Source: Aphrocallistes beatrix (Eukaryota; Porifera; Hexactinellida; Sceptrulophora; Aphrocallistidae). Taken from it: a stretch of DNA of 64,000 nt. The position numbers and the translations under genes were made by a program. Where the stretch lies: NCBI GenBank assembly GCA_963281255.1, contig OY725488.1, positions 1,550,001 to 1,614,000 on the forward strand, read 5' to 3'. This document shows, one piece after another, positions 30,058 through 40,508 of the stretch. The number at the start of each line of letters is the position of its first letter. The first letter of the stretch is position 1. The notes beneath the pieces were generated by a model. The model was not told the DNA's origin. It saw only the letters and a program-made list of their open reading frames with translations, and searched no databases.

Positions 30058-31446
30058 TTAACAGTCCTGGTCTAGCCGAGGAGAACGAAATGGTGTTATA
30101 AAAATAACAATAGTAGTAGCTAAATATACCCCGGACATAACCCAGTTAATCCATGAGGTCCCTAGAGATGGCAGACTAGCTAGTACGAGGAATAGAATGG
30201 TAATGATATTGTTGATGAAAGAAGCGACGAGAATGCTAGTGAACTCGGCTATTGGAAATCCTGCTTCTACAATACATTCTTTCACGATTGGATCCACAGT
30301 AGAAGACAGGATTCCACACAGAATTCCGGTCATAGTAAGTAGGATATAGATTCTATCTCCGATTCTAATAATATCAAGACAAATTAAGGAAAAAAACAGG
30401 AGTACAATTCCGCTCGAAAAGAATAAGCAAATAAGTAATAATTTCTTCCTGCGTGGAAAACAATCAGCTACTTTCGAAAAAAAGATTGCAGAAACAGCTC
30501 CAGCTGTGGACATATAGAACCCCAGCCAACCGACATAATCCTGAGTCACGTGAACTGAGAGTCTACGGAGATTAGGATACAGGAACCCGTACCAGCCAAC
30601 GTTCACCCCCACAGGAATAGCGTAGCAGAGAGAGAGAAGAATGAGAGGGTAATTGCGGAAGTAACACTTCACTGTAGCAATAAACTGGAGTCTCTCTACA
30701 GTAGAACTAGCACTAGGAGCAGACTTTGGTTTGCTAGGAAAGTAGAGTACAACGAGGACAAACACCAGAATGGCAGCTCCTGCTTCGATGTACATCAGGC
30801 GCAGAATGTATCGAGATAGCTCGGCTCGAGTACTGCTTGAGATGTAAGAGGAGATATTGACGTCAGGTACCAAGAGAGGACCAATAATGAATGAGACAGA
30901 CATTCCGAAGTTGCCAACTTGTCCACTGAAAGCTGTAGCAAAATTTCGTTCATAAGGAGGAAACCAATTTGCAGACACCTGGGTTGTGGCACTAGTGACT
31001 ACTGGCCCAGCAAGTCCATTTAAAAACTGAGCAATGAAGAGTAGAATTATGCCATATAAGTGAGATACTGAAAATATAAAGCAGCGGAGCACACCACAGA
31101 GACAAACCAACAGAGTGGCAATCACAACGGCTGTTCGTAAATCTAGGTAATTGGCAATGTAGAAGAATAGCACAGAACCAGGCAGATAGGAAATAGCGGC
31201 AGTGTTAGTCAGCCATGCGACCATTGTACCTTGATTCTCCCAATCCATTACAACCTCAGCAGAATCTGCGATCGGAGACCAGTTGTTGAAAAAAAGATTT
31301 TGTATAAAGCAGAATAAGCTAAAGAGGAACAAGATATAGTACCTACAGAGTGTAGGCTTCGACACTAATATCTTTTTGTCCAATAATGGCTCTGTCTCAT
31401 CATTGTTAATGGACATCGGAGGACTATCCTCTCCTCGCTGAATCAT
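30058..31446 (-). CDS. MFS transporter, SLC49A4 (DIRC2)-like
   Basis: A 462-aa single frame with about 12 hydrophobic segments. An acidic N-terminus (ETEPLLDKK) resembles a dileucine lysosomal signal, as in the family. RYYILFLFSLFCFIQNLFFNNWSPI in the first helix and FLNGLAGPVVTSATTQVSANWFPPYER around helices 4-5 match DIRC2/SLC49A4 better than the FLVCR members. Human SLC49A4 is a lysosomal exporter of pyridoxine-type substrates. The substrate here is inferred from the family only; another SLC49-type transporter cannot be excluded. Confidence 0.75.
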   Translation of the reverse strand: MIQRGEDSPPMSINNDETEPLLDKKILVSKPTLCRYYILFLFSLFCFIQNLFFNNWSPIADSAEVVMDWENQGTMVAWLTNTAAISYLPGSVLFFYIANYLDLRTAVVIATLLVCLCGVLRCFIFSVSHLYGIILLFIAQFLNGLAGPVVTSATTQVSANWFPPYERNFATAFSGQVGNFGMSVSFIIGPLLVPDVNISSYISSSTRAELSRYILRLMYIEAGAAILVFVLVVLYFPSKPKSAPSASSTVERLQFIATVKCYFRNYPLILLSLCYAIPVGVNVGWYGFLYPNLRRLSVHVTQDYVGWLGFYMSTAGAVSAIFFSKVADCFPRRKKLLLICLFFSSGIVLLFFSLICLDIIRIGDRIYILLTMTGILCGILSSTVDPIVKECIVEAGFPIAEFTSILVASFINNIITILFLVLASLPSLGTSWINWVMSGVYLATTIVIFITPFRSPRLDQDC

Positions 31447-32014
31447 TGAAAATCAATCACGATTCGCGTAAACAAAGGTCTAATTAAATGAAAATATTGA
31501 ATTTTCTGTTTTTAGTGAAGTCCTTATACTACTTATATAGATACCCCTGATATGGAGGAACTGAGGGTAGGCCGATCCGTTCTCTCGCAGAATCCCTACA
31601 ATAGATTATATTTTCCACATTGTTTTCGAAAAATTTCATGGTTCTATACACAAGGGCATGGATAAGGGGGCTGGGCCTACCAGATTTTGGCCAAAACTAT
31701 GAATGTGATAACTCAATGACAAATATATTCTCCAAAAATGTATATTCTACTAATCTAGTACTACACATAATCGACTCATTCCCAATGTATTATTGACAAC
31801 CTAACTAAACCCAGTAGTACTGGTAATAATACTAGGCTTGATTTCAAGCAGGGACGTCGCTAATAGGGAGGCAAAGGGAGAAATGCCTTCCTGGATGCCT
31901 TTCTTGCCCTGGGGCAATGTCCCACTGAAAAAGTTTATTTATAGTTTCTTGTACTTCGTACACCTATCAGGATTTAATAAACACAATTTTTGAAAAATTT
32001 TGCATTTATTCTGT
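31447..32014. other. Intergenic with a possible hAT terminus
   Basis: A CAGGGACGTCGCTAATAGGG stretch at about 31850 looks like a hAT left end, but I found no partner. Confidence 0.3.
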
Positions 32015-32471
32015 CCAAATTTAGACCCCTAAAAACCCCATGTTAACCGTTGGAAGCTAGTCTCTAGCATATTTTTCAAAATTCGTCAAATGGTGTCAAA
32101 ATATGTATATAAAGGTGTGAAAAATATACAAAACCTTTTTATTGCTGTACAGTGTACACTATAATAAAATTGAGACATCTATATAAGTTATTGCTTTGAA
32201 GTATTAATACTTATAACAATGACAGCCTACAATAGTGTCATACAATGAGTTCTATTGTGAGAGTGAAGCCGTACATACATAGTATTGTATAGAAAAGGTG
32301 TGAACAATTGTTTTCCATTTTTTTGCAGGGGTGTGAAAATTTCGCTTCGATTTCGAACTTAATCGTAGATTCACCTACATGCCAATTTTCGTATATCTAT
32401 GACTTGTCAATTATTCAATCAATTCGGACAAACAAACAAACAAACAAATCCTCGCGTTTTAATATATAAGA
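32015..32471 (-). mobile_element. Helitron-like family A, copy 2 (inverted)
   Basis: Read on the minus strand it starts TCTTATATATTAAAACGCGA and follows the 1363 element through the first tandem unit (ATGCTAGAGACTAGCTTCCA). It lacks the pogo MITE that copy 1 carries, and so preserves the empty site. Its 3' end is lost. Confidence 0.6.
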
Positions 32472-32709
32472 TATAAGATAATTATAATATTCACAAAACA
32501 AATGCCTTTGTTCACTGATAAATCTATTAAACAAACAGTTAGAGTGACCGATATCTTTTTTGAGAGAGTGATTAGATGCTTTAAGAGCGTTAAACAAAGT
32601 TATAAATAGTATGCTTGGCCCAGGTTTCAACAATTCAGAGTTGGGATTAGACAGAAATTTATATATCACATTCTGCTGATCATTAATAAAATAAATGAAA
32701 TAAAAAAGA

Positions 32710-33561
32710 TTACTCAAGTATAATCCCTAGAGATAGTAAGGTATGGAAGTTTAATTTTCTCAAGAGCTGTATAAGTGCCTCCACATCATTCTCAGCATAA
32801 TGTAGCGTGAACGGCTCTCCGCTGCTCGCCTTCAGTTTGAGGTGCCAAACCATATTCTGTAGACTGAATGGCTTCTTCATCGGGTGGGGGACAGTGTCTT
32901 CAGGGAAGCCTAGCACGTGTCCAATGCAAGGAAGACTTCGGATAAGATGCAACGAATCGATCCAACCCATAAAATGCATCGCCGATTTGAACCGGTCCCA
33001 GAGTTCTAACCGCTTGAGGTGATGTTCAAAGACTACCTTGTCAAACCTCTCCGCATTGTGAGAAATGAGAAAAATAGGTTTATGTGGGCCATACAATTTT
33101 TCTTTCCATTTAATTATGTAATCAATCACCTGTTCCAAAGGAACTGCTTTCCTCTTCAATTTATTTTTCAAAGTGTAAACTTTATTTTCAACATCATAGC
33201 CTTCATATCTCACTTTGAGAAAGTTAGTAACAGCCAATTTTGAAATAAAACTGTTATTTTCAACATAAAAGTTTGTGACATAAATTTTATTGGCAGGCAT
33301 TTCGAGTGGACCAAATGCCACCTGAACAATACGAGGTGTCGAAATGGTGTCCTGCTTCCTTTCTAGAAGTCCATCAGTCTCCAAGTCCAGTACAATATAC
33401 CCTGCGGTCCCAATGTTAGGACATGGATTCAAGATATCCAAATTAAGTCCAACAAAATCCCTTGAAACAAGGTCTTGATCTAAATCAGGAATTTCTTCAT
33501 CGTCGCTCTCTGTTACATCGGTAGACTCAGGATTAGCTTCATCCTCGATTTTTGCTGCCAT
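32710..33561 (-). CDS. TREX/PML-like DEDDh 3'-5' exonuclease
   Basis: A 283-aa frame. ExoI: D59 and E61 in IVLDLETDGLL. ExoII: D174 in ISHNAERFDKVVF. ExoIII: H254 to D259 in HYAENDVEAL, giving the H-x4-D form of the DEDDh class with the HxAExD pattern of TREX enzymes. The N-terminal 50 residues are acidic and probably disordered. All four carboxylates and the His are present, so it should be active on 3' ends. It lacks the proline-rich loop and transmembrane tail of mammalian TREX1. The exact orthologue is uncertain. Confidence 0.75.
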   Translation of the reverse strand: MAAKIEDEANPESTDVTESDDEEIPDLDQDLVSRDFVGLNLDILNPCPNIGTAGYIVLDLETDGLLERKQDTISTPRIVQVAFGPLEMPANKIYVTNFYVENNSFISKLAVTNFLKVRYEGYDVENKVYTLKNKLKRKAVPLEQVIDYIIKWKEKLYGPHKPIFLISHNAERFDKVVFEHHLKRLELWDRFKSAMHFMGWIDSLHLIRSLPCIGHVLGFPEDTVPHPMKKPFSLQNMVWHLKLKASSGEPFTLHYAENDVEALIQLLRKLNFHTLLSLGIILE

Positions 33562-34004
33562 TCTAGATTAATAACAAGTATGATGTTTTAATCAAAAAGG
33601 GAAAACCCCAAAATAATAAATAGTATTGATAAAATGCTTCGTTTACGTGTTATTGGTTCTTATTTGGAATGCAATACCTGTGATTGTTACATATTCAGCT
33701 TCAATCCTAATAGCAACTTATTTCTATGAAAGAGAAAATGGGTCTACTTTGGGGACAACCAACCAAGCTTAGTAAATACAAGTGTCACCTTTAGGAATTT
33801 GACACATTTGAGGCGTTTTATGGAATATCCAAACGCTCCTCTTTCCACTGGTATTATTATTTTTAACATAGGAAGCATACTTTTTGAGATATATACGTTT
33901 TAGTGAGGATTTTGAATCCATCGCTAAGATAATTATCACTCGCTTACTAAATCGACTCGGGGAAATTCAATAAGCAAGTAGCATAAAAGATTTTGATACA
34001 TAAT
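33562..34004. other. Intergenic between the exonuclease gene and GTF3C4
   Basis: No feature seen. It should hold the exonuclease promoter and the GTF3C4 3' UTR. Confidence 0.3.
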
Positions 34005-36020
34005 TTATGGCAACAAGAATCCGTCACAAAGAGGGCACGTTATCCGAGCACATTTGACTGAATTCATGGAGACCTCTCTCACAACAGCTGCTAGCACCTT
34101 CTTCCTACATAAACCACATTGCAGTACTGCATCTCCTAGGAATAATGGCTTGAGCGTATAGAGACAGCGGTCCAGCTTATGATCGTTAGAACAGTGAAAA
34201 TATAGCTGATTCTCTCCCAGCTCTAGCCTAGATTTGCAGATCTCGCAGAAGAAGGGAAGTTCTAGCTCTACTTTTCCTTCTATCATTTCCTCTTTCAAAT
34301 CCATAATATCTTTCAAAAGATTAGATGCTGTTTCAGGATTAATTCCATTTATAATAGCAGGCTGTAAGGATCTAAGATAAAGTTTGAGCAAGTCGAGTGT
34401 GGATTGGGTGGAAGTCAATCTTCCATTTGCGAAGTCTGAGATGTATCCAAGCTTGATGCGCACTGCATCCGGGAGAGTAGAGCCACTGTAGAGGTGTGAA
34501 ATGGGTGAGAGTTTGAGTCTAATTAAATCCCAATCAAGGCGGAGAGGAATACACTCTTGTAATTTCTTACTTACAAACGATAACTCTAGCAAAGGAATGA
34601 AGAAAATCTTATTGATGGACGATATACTCACTTTCGATGGTCTCCCTCTACCAATTAGTGAACCAACACAAATCAAAATAAGGTAGAAACAGTTAGGAGA
34701 CAAATCCGACCCAAGTACTTCAAATCTAAACCCAGTTGACCGTTCTATGAAGAGTTGAATAAACTCTGATAATTCTCGACTTTCACTCTCCAGCAGAATC
34801 AGTTTGGAATTGCCATATTCGAACAATGAAAATGTACAATCTCTGTATCCGACTAGAATGTCTCCTACCATGTTAGACAGAGAAGTGACTGGGACTGAAT
34901 GGGAGATATCAGCTAGCAAGAATGAACTGTTCAAAGTATTGATTTTCACATCAACTGAAAGAGAGAACATGAAAAGATAGCAACCCTTGATGAGGAAAAC
35001 TGAGGTCACTTCATTTGAGGAGCTCCAAGTTATCGCGAGGACTGGCGCATCATCTTGCTCGGCATAGATGACACTGATGGACAGCTGATGACTGTTGATG
35101 TCAAAATGAGCTACACTAACAGTACCGTCAGTAAACCCCATCAGGAGGTATGCGCTCTTCTCCTGGATGGTGTCGGACCAAGAGAGAGCGTTAATCCAGG
35201 TGAAAGTGTCGGGGTTAAACTGGTTTTGGTATTTTAGCTTCAAACTTAACCCAGGATTCTCCTCTGAAAAAGTCAGTTTCCAAAGTAACAACTTTCCATC
35301 CTTCATCGCACAGCTAAGGAAGACATAAGGCAGTCCGGTCTGAGGATGGAACGTCGGACTCCATTCAACTGAAGCTACGCAAAATCGATTCATCTTCTCA
35401 TGCATGGTCTGGAATGATTCTGTCCATAGAATCTCAGCACACTGATCTTCCGGGTGCTCAGTGGCTGATTCATACAGCAGCTGGTTTATAAAGTAGAGCT
35501 GTTTTAAGTTGACAGATGCAACCCCGCAACAACTGTATACAAATAGCGAGTCGAGGGAAGTTAGGACAGCGAGCAGACTCCCCCCAGCTGTGTCCCAGCC
35601 TAACGGACTGCAGACACTGCGAGTGACAAACAACCTTTTCCCACTTTGGTCATTCTCCTTGTGAGTTAGCTTTCCAATCTGGATATTCAATTCTAACTGA
35701 TGCATGGACTGGGAAGGGTTGAAATCTACTTCACTTACAGATTTCTGTTTCCAACGACGGCCTGTAATGTACCCGATTAGTTTGGAAGGGATTATACTGC
35801 TGTGCTCGTTTTTCAACCTTTCAGAGATTAGCTCAAATTTCAGATTTGAATCGGATACGATTGGTCTTAGGATGAACACGCGGTCTGTAGCGAAGGCGCA
35901 GATTATGCCGGATGGAGATTGTGAGAGCGAAAATGCGACCTGAGGACTTTGTGAGAGAGAAACCTGCGAATCCGCCAGAATTTGATGAGAAAGATAAGTT
36001 TTTTCAGAGACAACGGCCAT
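34005..36020 (-). CDS. GTF3C4: TFIIIC subunit GTF3C4 (TFIIIC90)
   Basis: A 671-aa frame. The N-terminal two thirds read as a WD-type beta-propeller (VASVEWSPTF, LPYVFLSCAMKDGKLLLWKL, YLLMGFTDGTVSVAHF). The C-terminal 80 residues form a zinc-binding module with CEIC, a Cys-His pair in FHCSNDHKLDRC, CGLC and CPLC. This combination is the GTF3C4 architecture. TFIIIC binds tRNA gene promoters and recruits TFIIIB for RNA polymerase III. It is shorter than the human protein (822 aa). The propeller is poorly conserved, so the call leans on the zinc module and overall layout. Confidence 0.8.
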   Translation of the reverse strand: MAVVSEKTYLSHQILADSQVSLSQSPQVAFSLSQSPSGIICAFATDRVFILRPIVSDSNLKFELISERLKNEHSSIIPSKLIGYITGRRWKQKSVSEVDFNPSQSMHQLELNIQIGKLTHKENDQSGKRLFVTRSVCSPLGWDTAGGSLLAVLTSLDSLFVYSCCGVASVNLKQLYFINQLLYESATEHPEDQCAEILWTESFQTMHEKMNRFCVASVEWSPTFHPQTGLPYVFLSCAMKDGKLLLWKLTFSEENPGLSLKLKYQNQFNPDTFTWINALSWSDTIQEKSAYLLMGFTDGTVSVAHFDINSHQLSISVIYAEQDDAPVLAITWSSSNEVTSVFLIKGCYLFMFSLSVDVKINTLNSSFLLADISHSVPVTSLSNMVGDILVGYRDCTFSLFEYGNSKLILLESESRELSEFIQLFIERSTGFRFEVLGSDLSPNCFYLILICVGSLIGRGRPSKVSISSINKIFFIPLLELSFVSKKLQECIPLRLDWDLIRLKLSPISHLYSGSTLPDAVRIKLGYISDFANGRLTSTQSTLDLLKLYLRSLQPAIINGINPETASNLLKDIMDLKEEMIEGKVELELPFFCEICKSRLELGENQLYFHCSNDHKLDRCLYTLKPLFLGDAVLQCGLCRKKVLAAVVREVSMNSVKCARITCPLCDGFLLP

Positions 36021-36254
36021 GATCGCGTATACTGAAAGTTGTATACGAACCTTGGAAAAGTCACTGAATATTAGAAAGAGAAATAAAAAGTCAACTCACC
36101 ATTTTATCTATACTGTTTCCTATATTTTGTCGTACATGCCTTTCCCAATAATTGTATAAATATATTTTGCGGATAATAGATAGGAGTGAAAAACGTATTT
36201 AATAACAAAGAATATCCAGATAAACATACGTACTATATATGTTTAGTAAAATAA

Positions 36255-37745
36255 TTAAACTGTTATATCTGACCAAAGAGAGGAGAGATCTTTTTGAAAC
36301 ATCTCAATAAGACAAAATAAATTCGAATCTTGGAACTGGAAAAGAATATCTTTTGATTTTACCATTTCAGCCAATACCAGCGAGATCTTGGAAAACTCGA
36401 AAAAAATGAAAATAACATTGCGAGGTAGAGGCTGTGCGGCTGAGAGAGAATTGGGAACAAAGGACAAGAGTAACTCTGATAACGGGATACAAGAGTCCAC
36501 ATTTCCCATTTCTGGACGCAGTTTGAATTCTCTCTGATGTATTAAGTATTCATTAACGTATTCTCTCATTGTACGGCATTTCTCACCAATGGATTGGAAG
36601 CCGGGCAGTGCAGATAGACCGTGAGACAGCTCATTCAGACGAGGTAGCGCTATCACGAGCAAGAATTTACACAGCATCGAGAAGTCCATGCCGGCAAGAC
36701 TGGAGAGGATGAGTTGGCATTGAGCATGCCACCCCTCCATCTCGACACAATCGGATATAGAGATGCGGACGCGATCCAGCTCCTCGCTCAGGTTATTCCA
36801 CATTTCGTACAGATTACAGGCGTTCACCCAATTGTGATTGATAGATATGACGTCATCGATGTTATGCACTTGGTGGTGCCAACCGCTTGGAATAAATATT
36901 GTCTCCCCTTTCCTCTGCAAAACCACAACAACTCTAAGAGGATTGGGGTTCGCTATCTCTCCTTCGTGACAGCTCAACTCCTCTTTAGAGAGAGAAAACT
37001 CTTGGAAATGTTTAGCAGTATTCGGTCCACCTCGTAGAATGCTAGCAATATATTCTGCAGCGCTGGTACCCTCCAACCTGGCGATAGCGTCATACTCAAG
37101 CTCGCCTCTCGTATTTTTGAGCCATTTCTCGTCTCCTTTTGGAAAAATAATCCACAATTTTGTACCTACAACGTTAGCAGACCAGCTGTAAGACCTGAAC
37201 ACATCATAGTGCAGTGGAGTCCAAGTGCCCTTGGGACCCATGTACACAAACTTATAATCGTCCCTAACGTCCGTCCTCTGTGCGTAGAATTCGTTCAACC
37301 AGTCCGATCTGAAGATGGGAGGAGTGGAGTAAGGGACATAGCCTGTGACGTCACGGATAAAATGCCAGTCTTTGAGATAGAGACTAGATTTGGCTCTACG
37401 AAAATCAGATTTGCTGTCACTAGTCTTTTCTTCCTTTTCAGGAGGTTCTGATCCGCCGGATTCTAGCACTTCTTGTTGATTTTTCCAATAACGAAGATAA
37501 CTTTCGAAAAGCCAGTCTGATTTCGGATTAGCATTGAACTCTTTAACATCACAATCTGCTACTGGAACACTAAGATGTCCAAAATGGGAGGATAAGAACT
37601 CAAAATTAACTCTCTCCCCGATACTCCACTCGTTAGCATTCCAATCGCTTGTCATGTTAGAAATGAGACATGGGCGATTCTGATAAAGGAATTCATTAAA
37701 AAACTCATCTACCGGTATCTGATCTCGATAGGAGAACAATGCCAT
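36255..37745 (-). CDS. JMJD4: JmjC lysyl hydroxylase JMJD4
   Basis: About 496 aa from the ATG at 37745. The frame is open 12 codons further to a GTG, but CCATTTCCCAGTCTACAG directly before the ATG looks like a splice acceptor, so a leader intron is likely. The JmjC core has YMGPKGTWTPLHYDVFRSYSW with the Fe ligands H178 and D180, and the distal His in ISINHNWVN near 304. VPVADCD and GWHHQVHNIDD also match JMJD4, which hydroxylates a lysine of eRF1 and aids translation termination. It is longer than human JMJD4 because of a Lys/Glu-rich insert near residues 95-120 and a C-terminal helical tail. Confidence 0.9.
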   Translation of the reverse strand: MALFSYRDQIPVDEFFNEFLYQNRPCLISNMTSDWNANEWSIGERVNFEFLSSHFGHLSVPVADCDVKEFNANPKSDWLFESYLRYWKNQQEVLESGGSEPPEKEEKTSDSKSDFRRAKSSLYLKDWHFIRDVTGYVPYSTPPIFRSDWLNEFYAQRTDVRDDYKFVYMGPKGTWTPLHYDVFRSYSWSANVVGTKLWIIFPKGDEKWLKNTRGELEYDAIARLEGTSAAEYIASILRGGPNTAKHFQEFSLSKEELSCHEGEIANPNPLRVVVVLQRKGETIFIPSGWHHQVHNIDDVISINHNWVNACNLYEMWNNLSEELDRVRISISDCVEMEGWHAQCQLILSSLAGMDFSMLCKFLLVIALPRLNELSHGLSALPGFQSIGEKCRTMREYVNEYLIHQREFKLRPEMGNVDSCIPLSELLLSFVPNSLSAAQPLPRNVIFIFFEFSKISLVLAEMVKSKDILFQFQDSNLFCLIEMFQKDLSSLWSDITV

Positions 37746-37781
37746 CTGTAGACTGGGAAATGGAATGGTTAGTGAGATCAC

Positions 37782-38751
37782 TACGACTCAGTCAACTTTT
37801 TACTTTACTTTAACATCCCGACACTAAATGATATGCACCTTCATCCAATGCCTCTGGCGTAATCTACACCTGGAGAGCTATTTAGAAGTGTCTGCCGCAT
37901 GCGCTACAGCCCCGGGCCATAGTAACCGCGTACGATGGTACAGTACTATGGTGAGTTCCCGCACGGTGCTGAACGATATGCTTTGAGCGAATAGGAAAAT
38001 TGCAAAATAGAGATTTTCGCATATCAAAATCATGAGAGTCCGACAATTCACGACTCGCAACACGACAATTCGCAATGTTAAGACTCGTAAATATTTTGAT
38101 TAAGTAGTAGTTTCAATTATAAGTTTTGCTTTAATTGGTTTGGTTAGATAGGCGCACCAATCCCCATGGGCCATGGCACACAACACTATGTATATATCTC
38201 AAGACGACTTTGCGTAGATTCACGTCAAGAGAATCAAGATAGCTTGAAAACTCGCTGAGTTGTACTGCCACAAAGGATTGGAGGTTGGAAATTTTGCGAA
38301 AAATCCACTTCAAAGTTGTAAAGGGGGCTTTTGGTTTTTCTTGGTGCATAATAACAAAGTTCAACATGTTCTCCGCAAAGAGGGCTAGTTTTTAATTTTG
38401 AAATTATGTCTATTTTACTGAATGTTACTTTATATTGTGTAATGAATAAGATAGGAGGGATTCTCTGGGCTTAGTAGAGAACAAAGTCGATTTATAGTAA
38501 TAAGCTTTAAAACCCTGTATCTTTTAAATTGTGACAGTCAACTTTGTGCGATTCAATGTCTCCAGAGGAAATTTTATAATAAACAGATTAATACTGAAAT
38601 GTCTGTCAAATGCATGCAAACCCCCCTAGGGACTAGTAGCACATGCGCCAGGCACTTATGCACCAGGAATGCATATTAATAAGCACTTACAAATCTAGGT
38701 AGAGGGAGGGGGTTAAGGGAATTGGTGGAACTAAGAAAGGGGAAAGGGACA
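37782..38751. other. Intergenic upstream of JMJD4
   Basis: No gene supported. A 78-codon frame at 38131-38367 has no recognisable domain. GC-rich words near 37890-37960 may mark the JMJD4 promoter. Confidence 0.3.
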
Positions 38752-38779
38752 TCCTTACTATTAAAACTCGATTATTGTG

Positions 38780-38812
<33 letters not shown>

Positions 38813-40360
38813 CTGTAACGAATTGATTGAAGAAACTGCCGGGCGCAGAAGGCTGATTTTTGGCATGTGGGAGTCTTTTGGCTATGGCTCCAGTAAGTTC
38901 TGAGTTCAGAGCAAAATGTCGACTCATCATGGAATTATGACGTCATTGTCACATTTTTAAAAGTTAAGCAACACAGTTATTCGGGCATAACTCAGCCATT
39001 ATAGGAGATAGAAGGCTGAAATTTTAATAGAATCTGTATACTAACATACCTCACATATGATGCGACTTTCATCAAAAAATGATGACTCATCACTTTGTTA
39101 TGACGTCATCATTACGCATCAAAAATTTTTAAATTGACAAATTTGGTGATTTTTCGAGTGAAATAGGTTTTAACACTAAGATGGACCATAGCCTACTCTA
39201 ATAATGCCTCACAGTAAAATAACCAAGGATGCGGTAATAGCCGAATGGATTAATACACGATTAGCCTAAAGTCGTCAACCATGTAGGATAGGCATTAAGA
39301 ATGTATTACCAGTATATATAAACATGGCATCAAATAACATATATCCGTTGTCAAAATTTCGATTCGTCATCATATCATTGCGCAACAGGTCATTTTAAGC
39401 ACGATTTTGGCAATTTTCTAAGCTGTTTTAACCCTATTTCTAAATGATATTACGGTGTGATTTTTGTGTAGAACCAAGATTAGTACGAGTTGATTTGAAA
39501 AATTTGGAATTTTTCAATGGAATGTTGCTACATTCCTGCGTTGCTATGGTAATGCATTTTGGTCAGTTTGGGCCATATCCTGCAAACTGTAAGAACTAGG
39601 TATTCAAATTTGATTTTATTTGATAGGCAATTGGCTACTTCCTATTAGTTAATAATACAATTTAAACTTCTAAATTCACAGACTATAGAGTTATGAGACA
39701 ATTTAGTGTTTTGGTCACATTCTTAAAACAACCCATAACTCAAAACTCGTTGAATTTAGAAGTTCAAGTTGTATTAACACCTAATAGGAAGTAGGCCATT
39801 GCCTATCAAACACGATCGAATTTGAAGATCTAGCTACTACAGTTTGTACGAAATGGCCAAAACTGACCAAAATGTTCTACCATAGCAACGCAGGAATGTA
39901 ACAACATTCCATTGAAAAATTCTAAATTTTTCAAATCAACTCGTACTAGTCTTGGTTCTACACAAAAATCACAGCTTAATACCATTTAGAAATAGGGTTA
40001 AAACAGCTTATAAAATCGCTAAAATTGTCCTTAGAATGACCTGTTGCGCAATGATATGATGACTAATCGAAATGTTTCCAACGGATATATGTACTTTGAT
40101 ATCATGTTTATATATGCTGGTAATACATTCTTAATGCCTATTCTGCATGGTTAACGATTTCAGGCTAATCGTGTATTAATCCATTCGGCTATTACTTCAT
40201 CCCTAGTCCATGATTTTCAGTCTACTGTGAGGCATTATTAGAGTAGGCTATGGATGGACATATTTAGAGATGTTATCTCCCTTATAGGCGACCGAAGGGA
40301 GCCTCCGGCGGACACGAAGTGTCCGCCAGCCGCGCAGCGCAAGCAAGCGAAGCGCGCTTG
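38752..40360 (+). mobile_element. Helitron-like family B, split by a foldback element
   Basis: 5' TCCTTACTATTAAAACTCGA preceded by A, then a TA microsatellite and AATTGATTGAAGAAACTGCC, a diverged form of the family A 5' block. The 3' part (40260-40360) has GTTATCTCCCTTATA, the stem GGCGGACACGAAGTGTCCGC and CGCGCAGCGCAAGCAAGCG, nearly the same as family A. The two families thus share a 3' end. Only about 540 bases belong to the element; the rest is the insertion at 39187-40252. Confidence 0.55.
39180..40259. mobile_element. 1,066-bp foldback element with 7-bp target duplication
   Basis: The element (39187-40252) starts CATAGCCTACTCTAATAATG and ends with the reverse complement. Both flanks carry GATGGAC (39180-39186, 40253-40259). 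The arms, each around 500 bases, are inverted copies with many differences, meeting near 39700-39740. The empty site is visible in the Helitron-like copy at 25505-25791, where CACAGAC is followed directly by GTATTTAGAG. No transposase. A 7-base duplication fits superfamilies such as P or Dada; I cannot choose. Confidence 0.8.
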
Positions 40361-40508
40361 TATATTTTAAAATGGCAATTACACTTGATAATCAAGTCTT
40401 AATTTTAGCGAAATCTTAAGTGCATTAGGTGAAATGAAATGAAAATGCAAAAATAATATATACAAAAATTACGTATGCATTTGATTTACTATGTAGCATG
40501 ATTATTAA

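Noticed and set aside
38131-38367. 78-codon minus-strand frame between JMJD4 and the Helitron-like element
   Set aside because: No domain and no splice or transcript signal; kept as intergenic.
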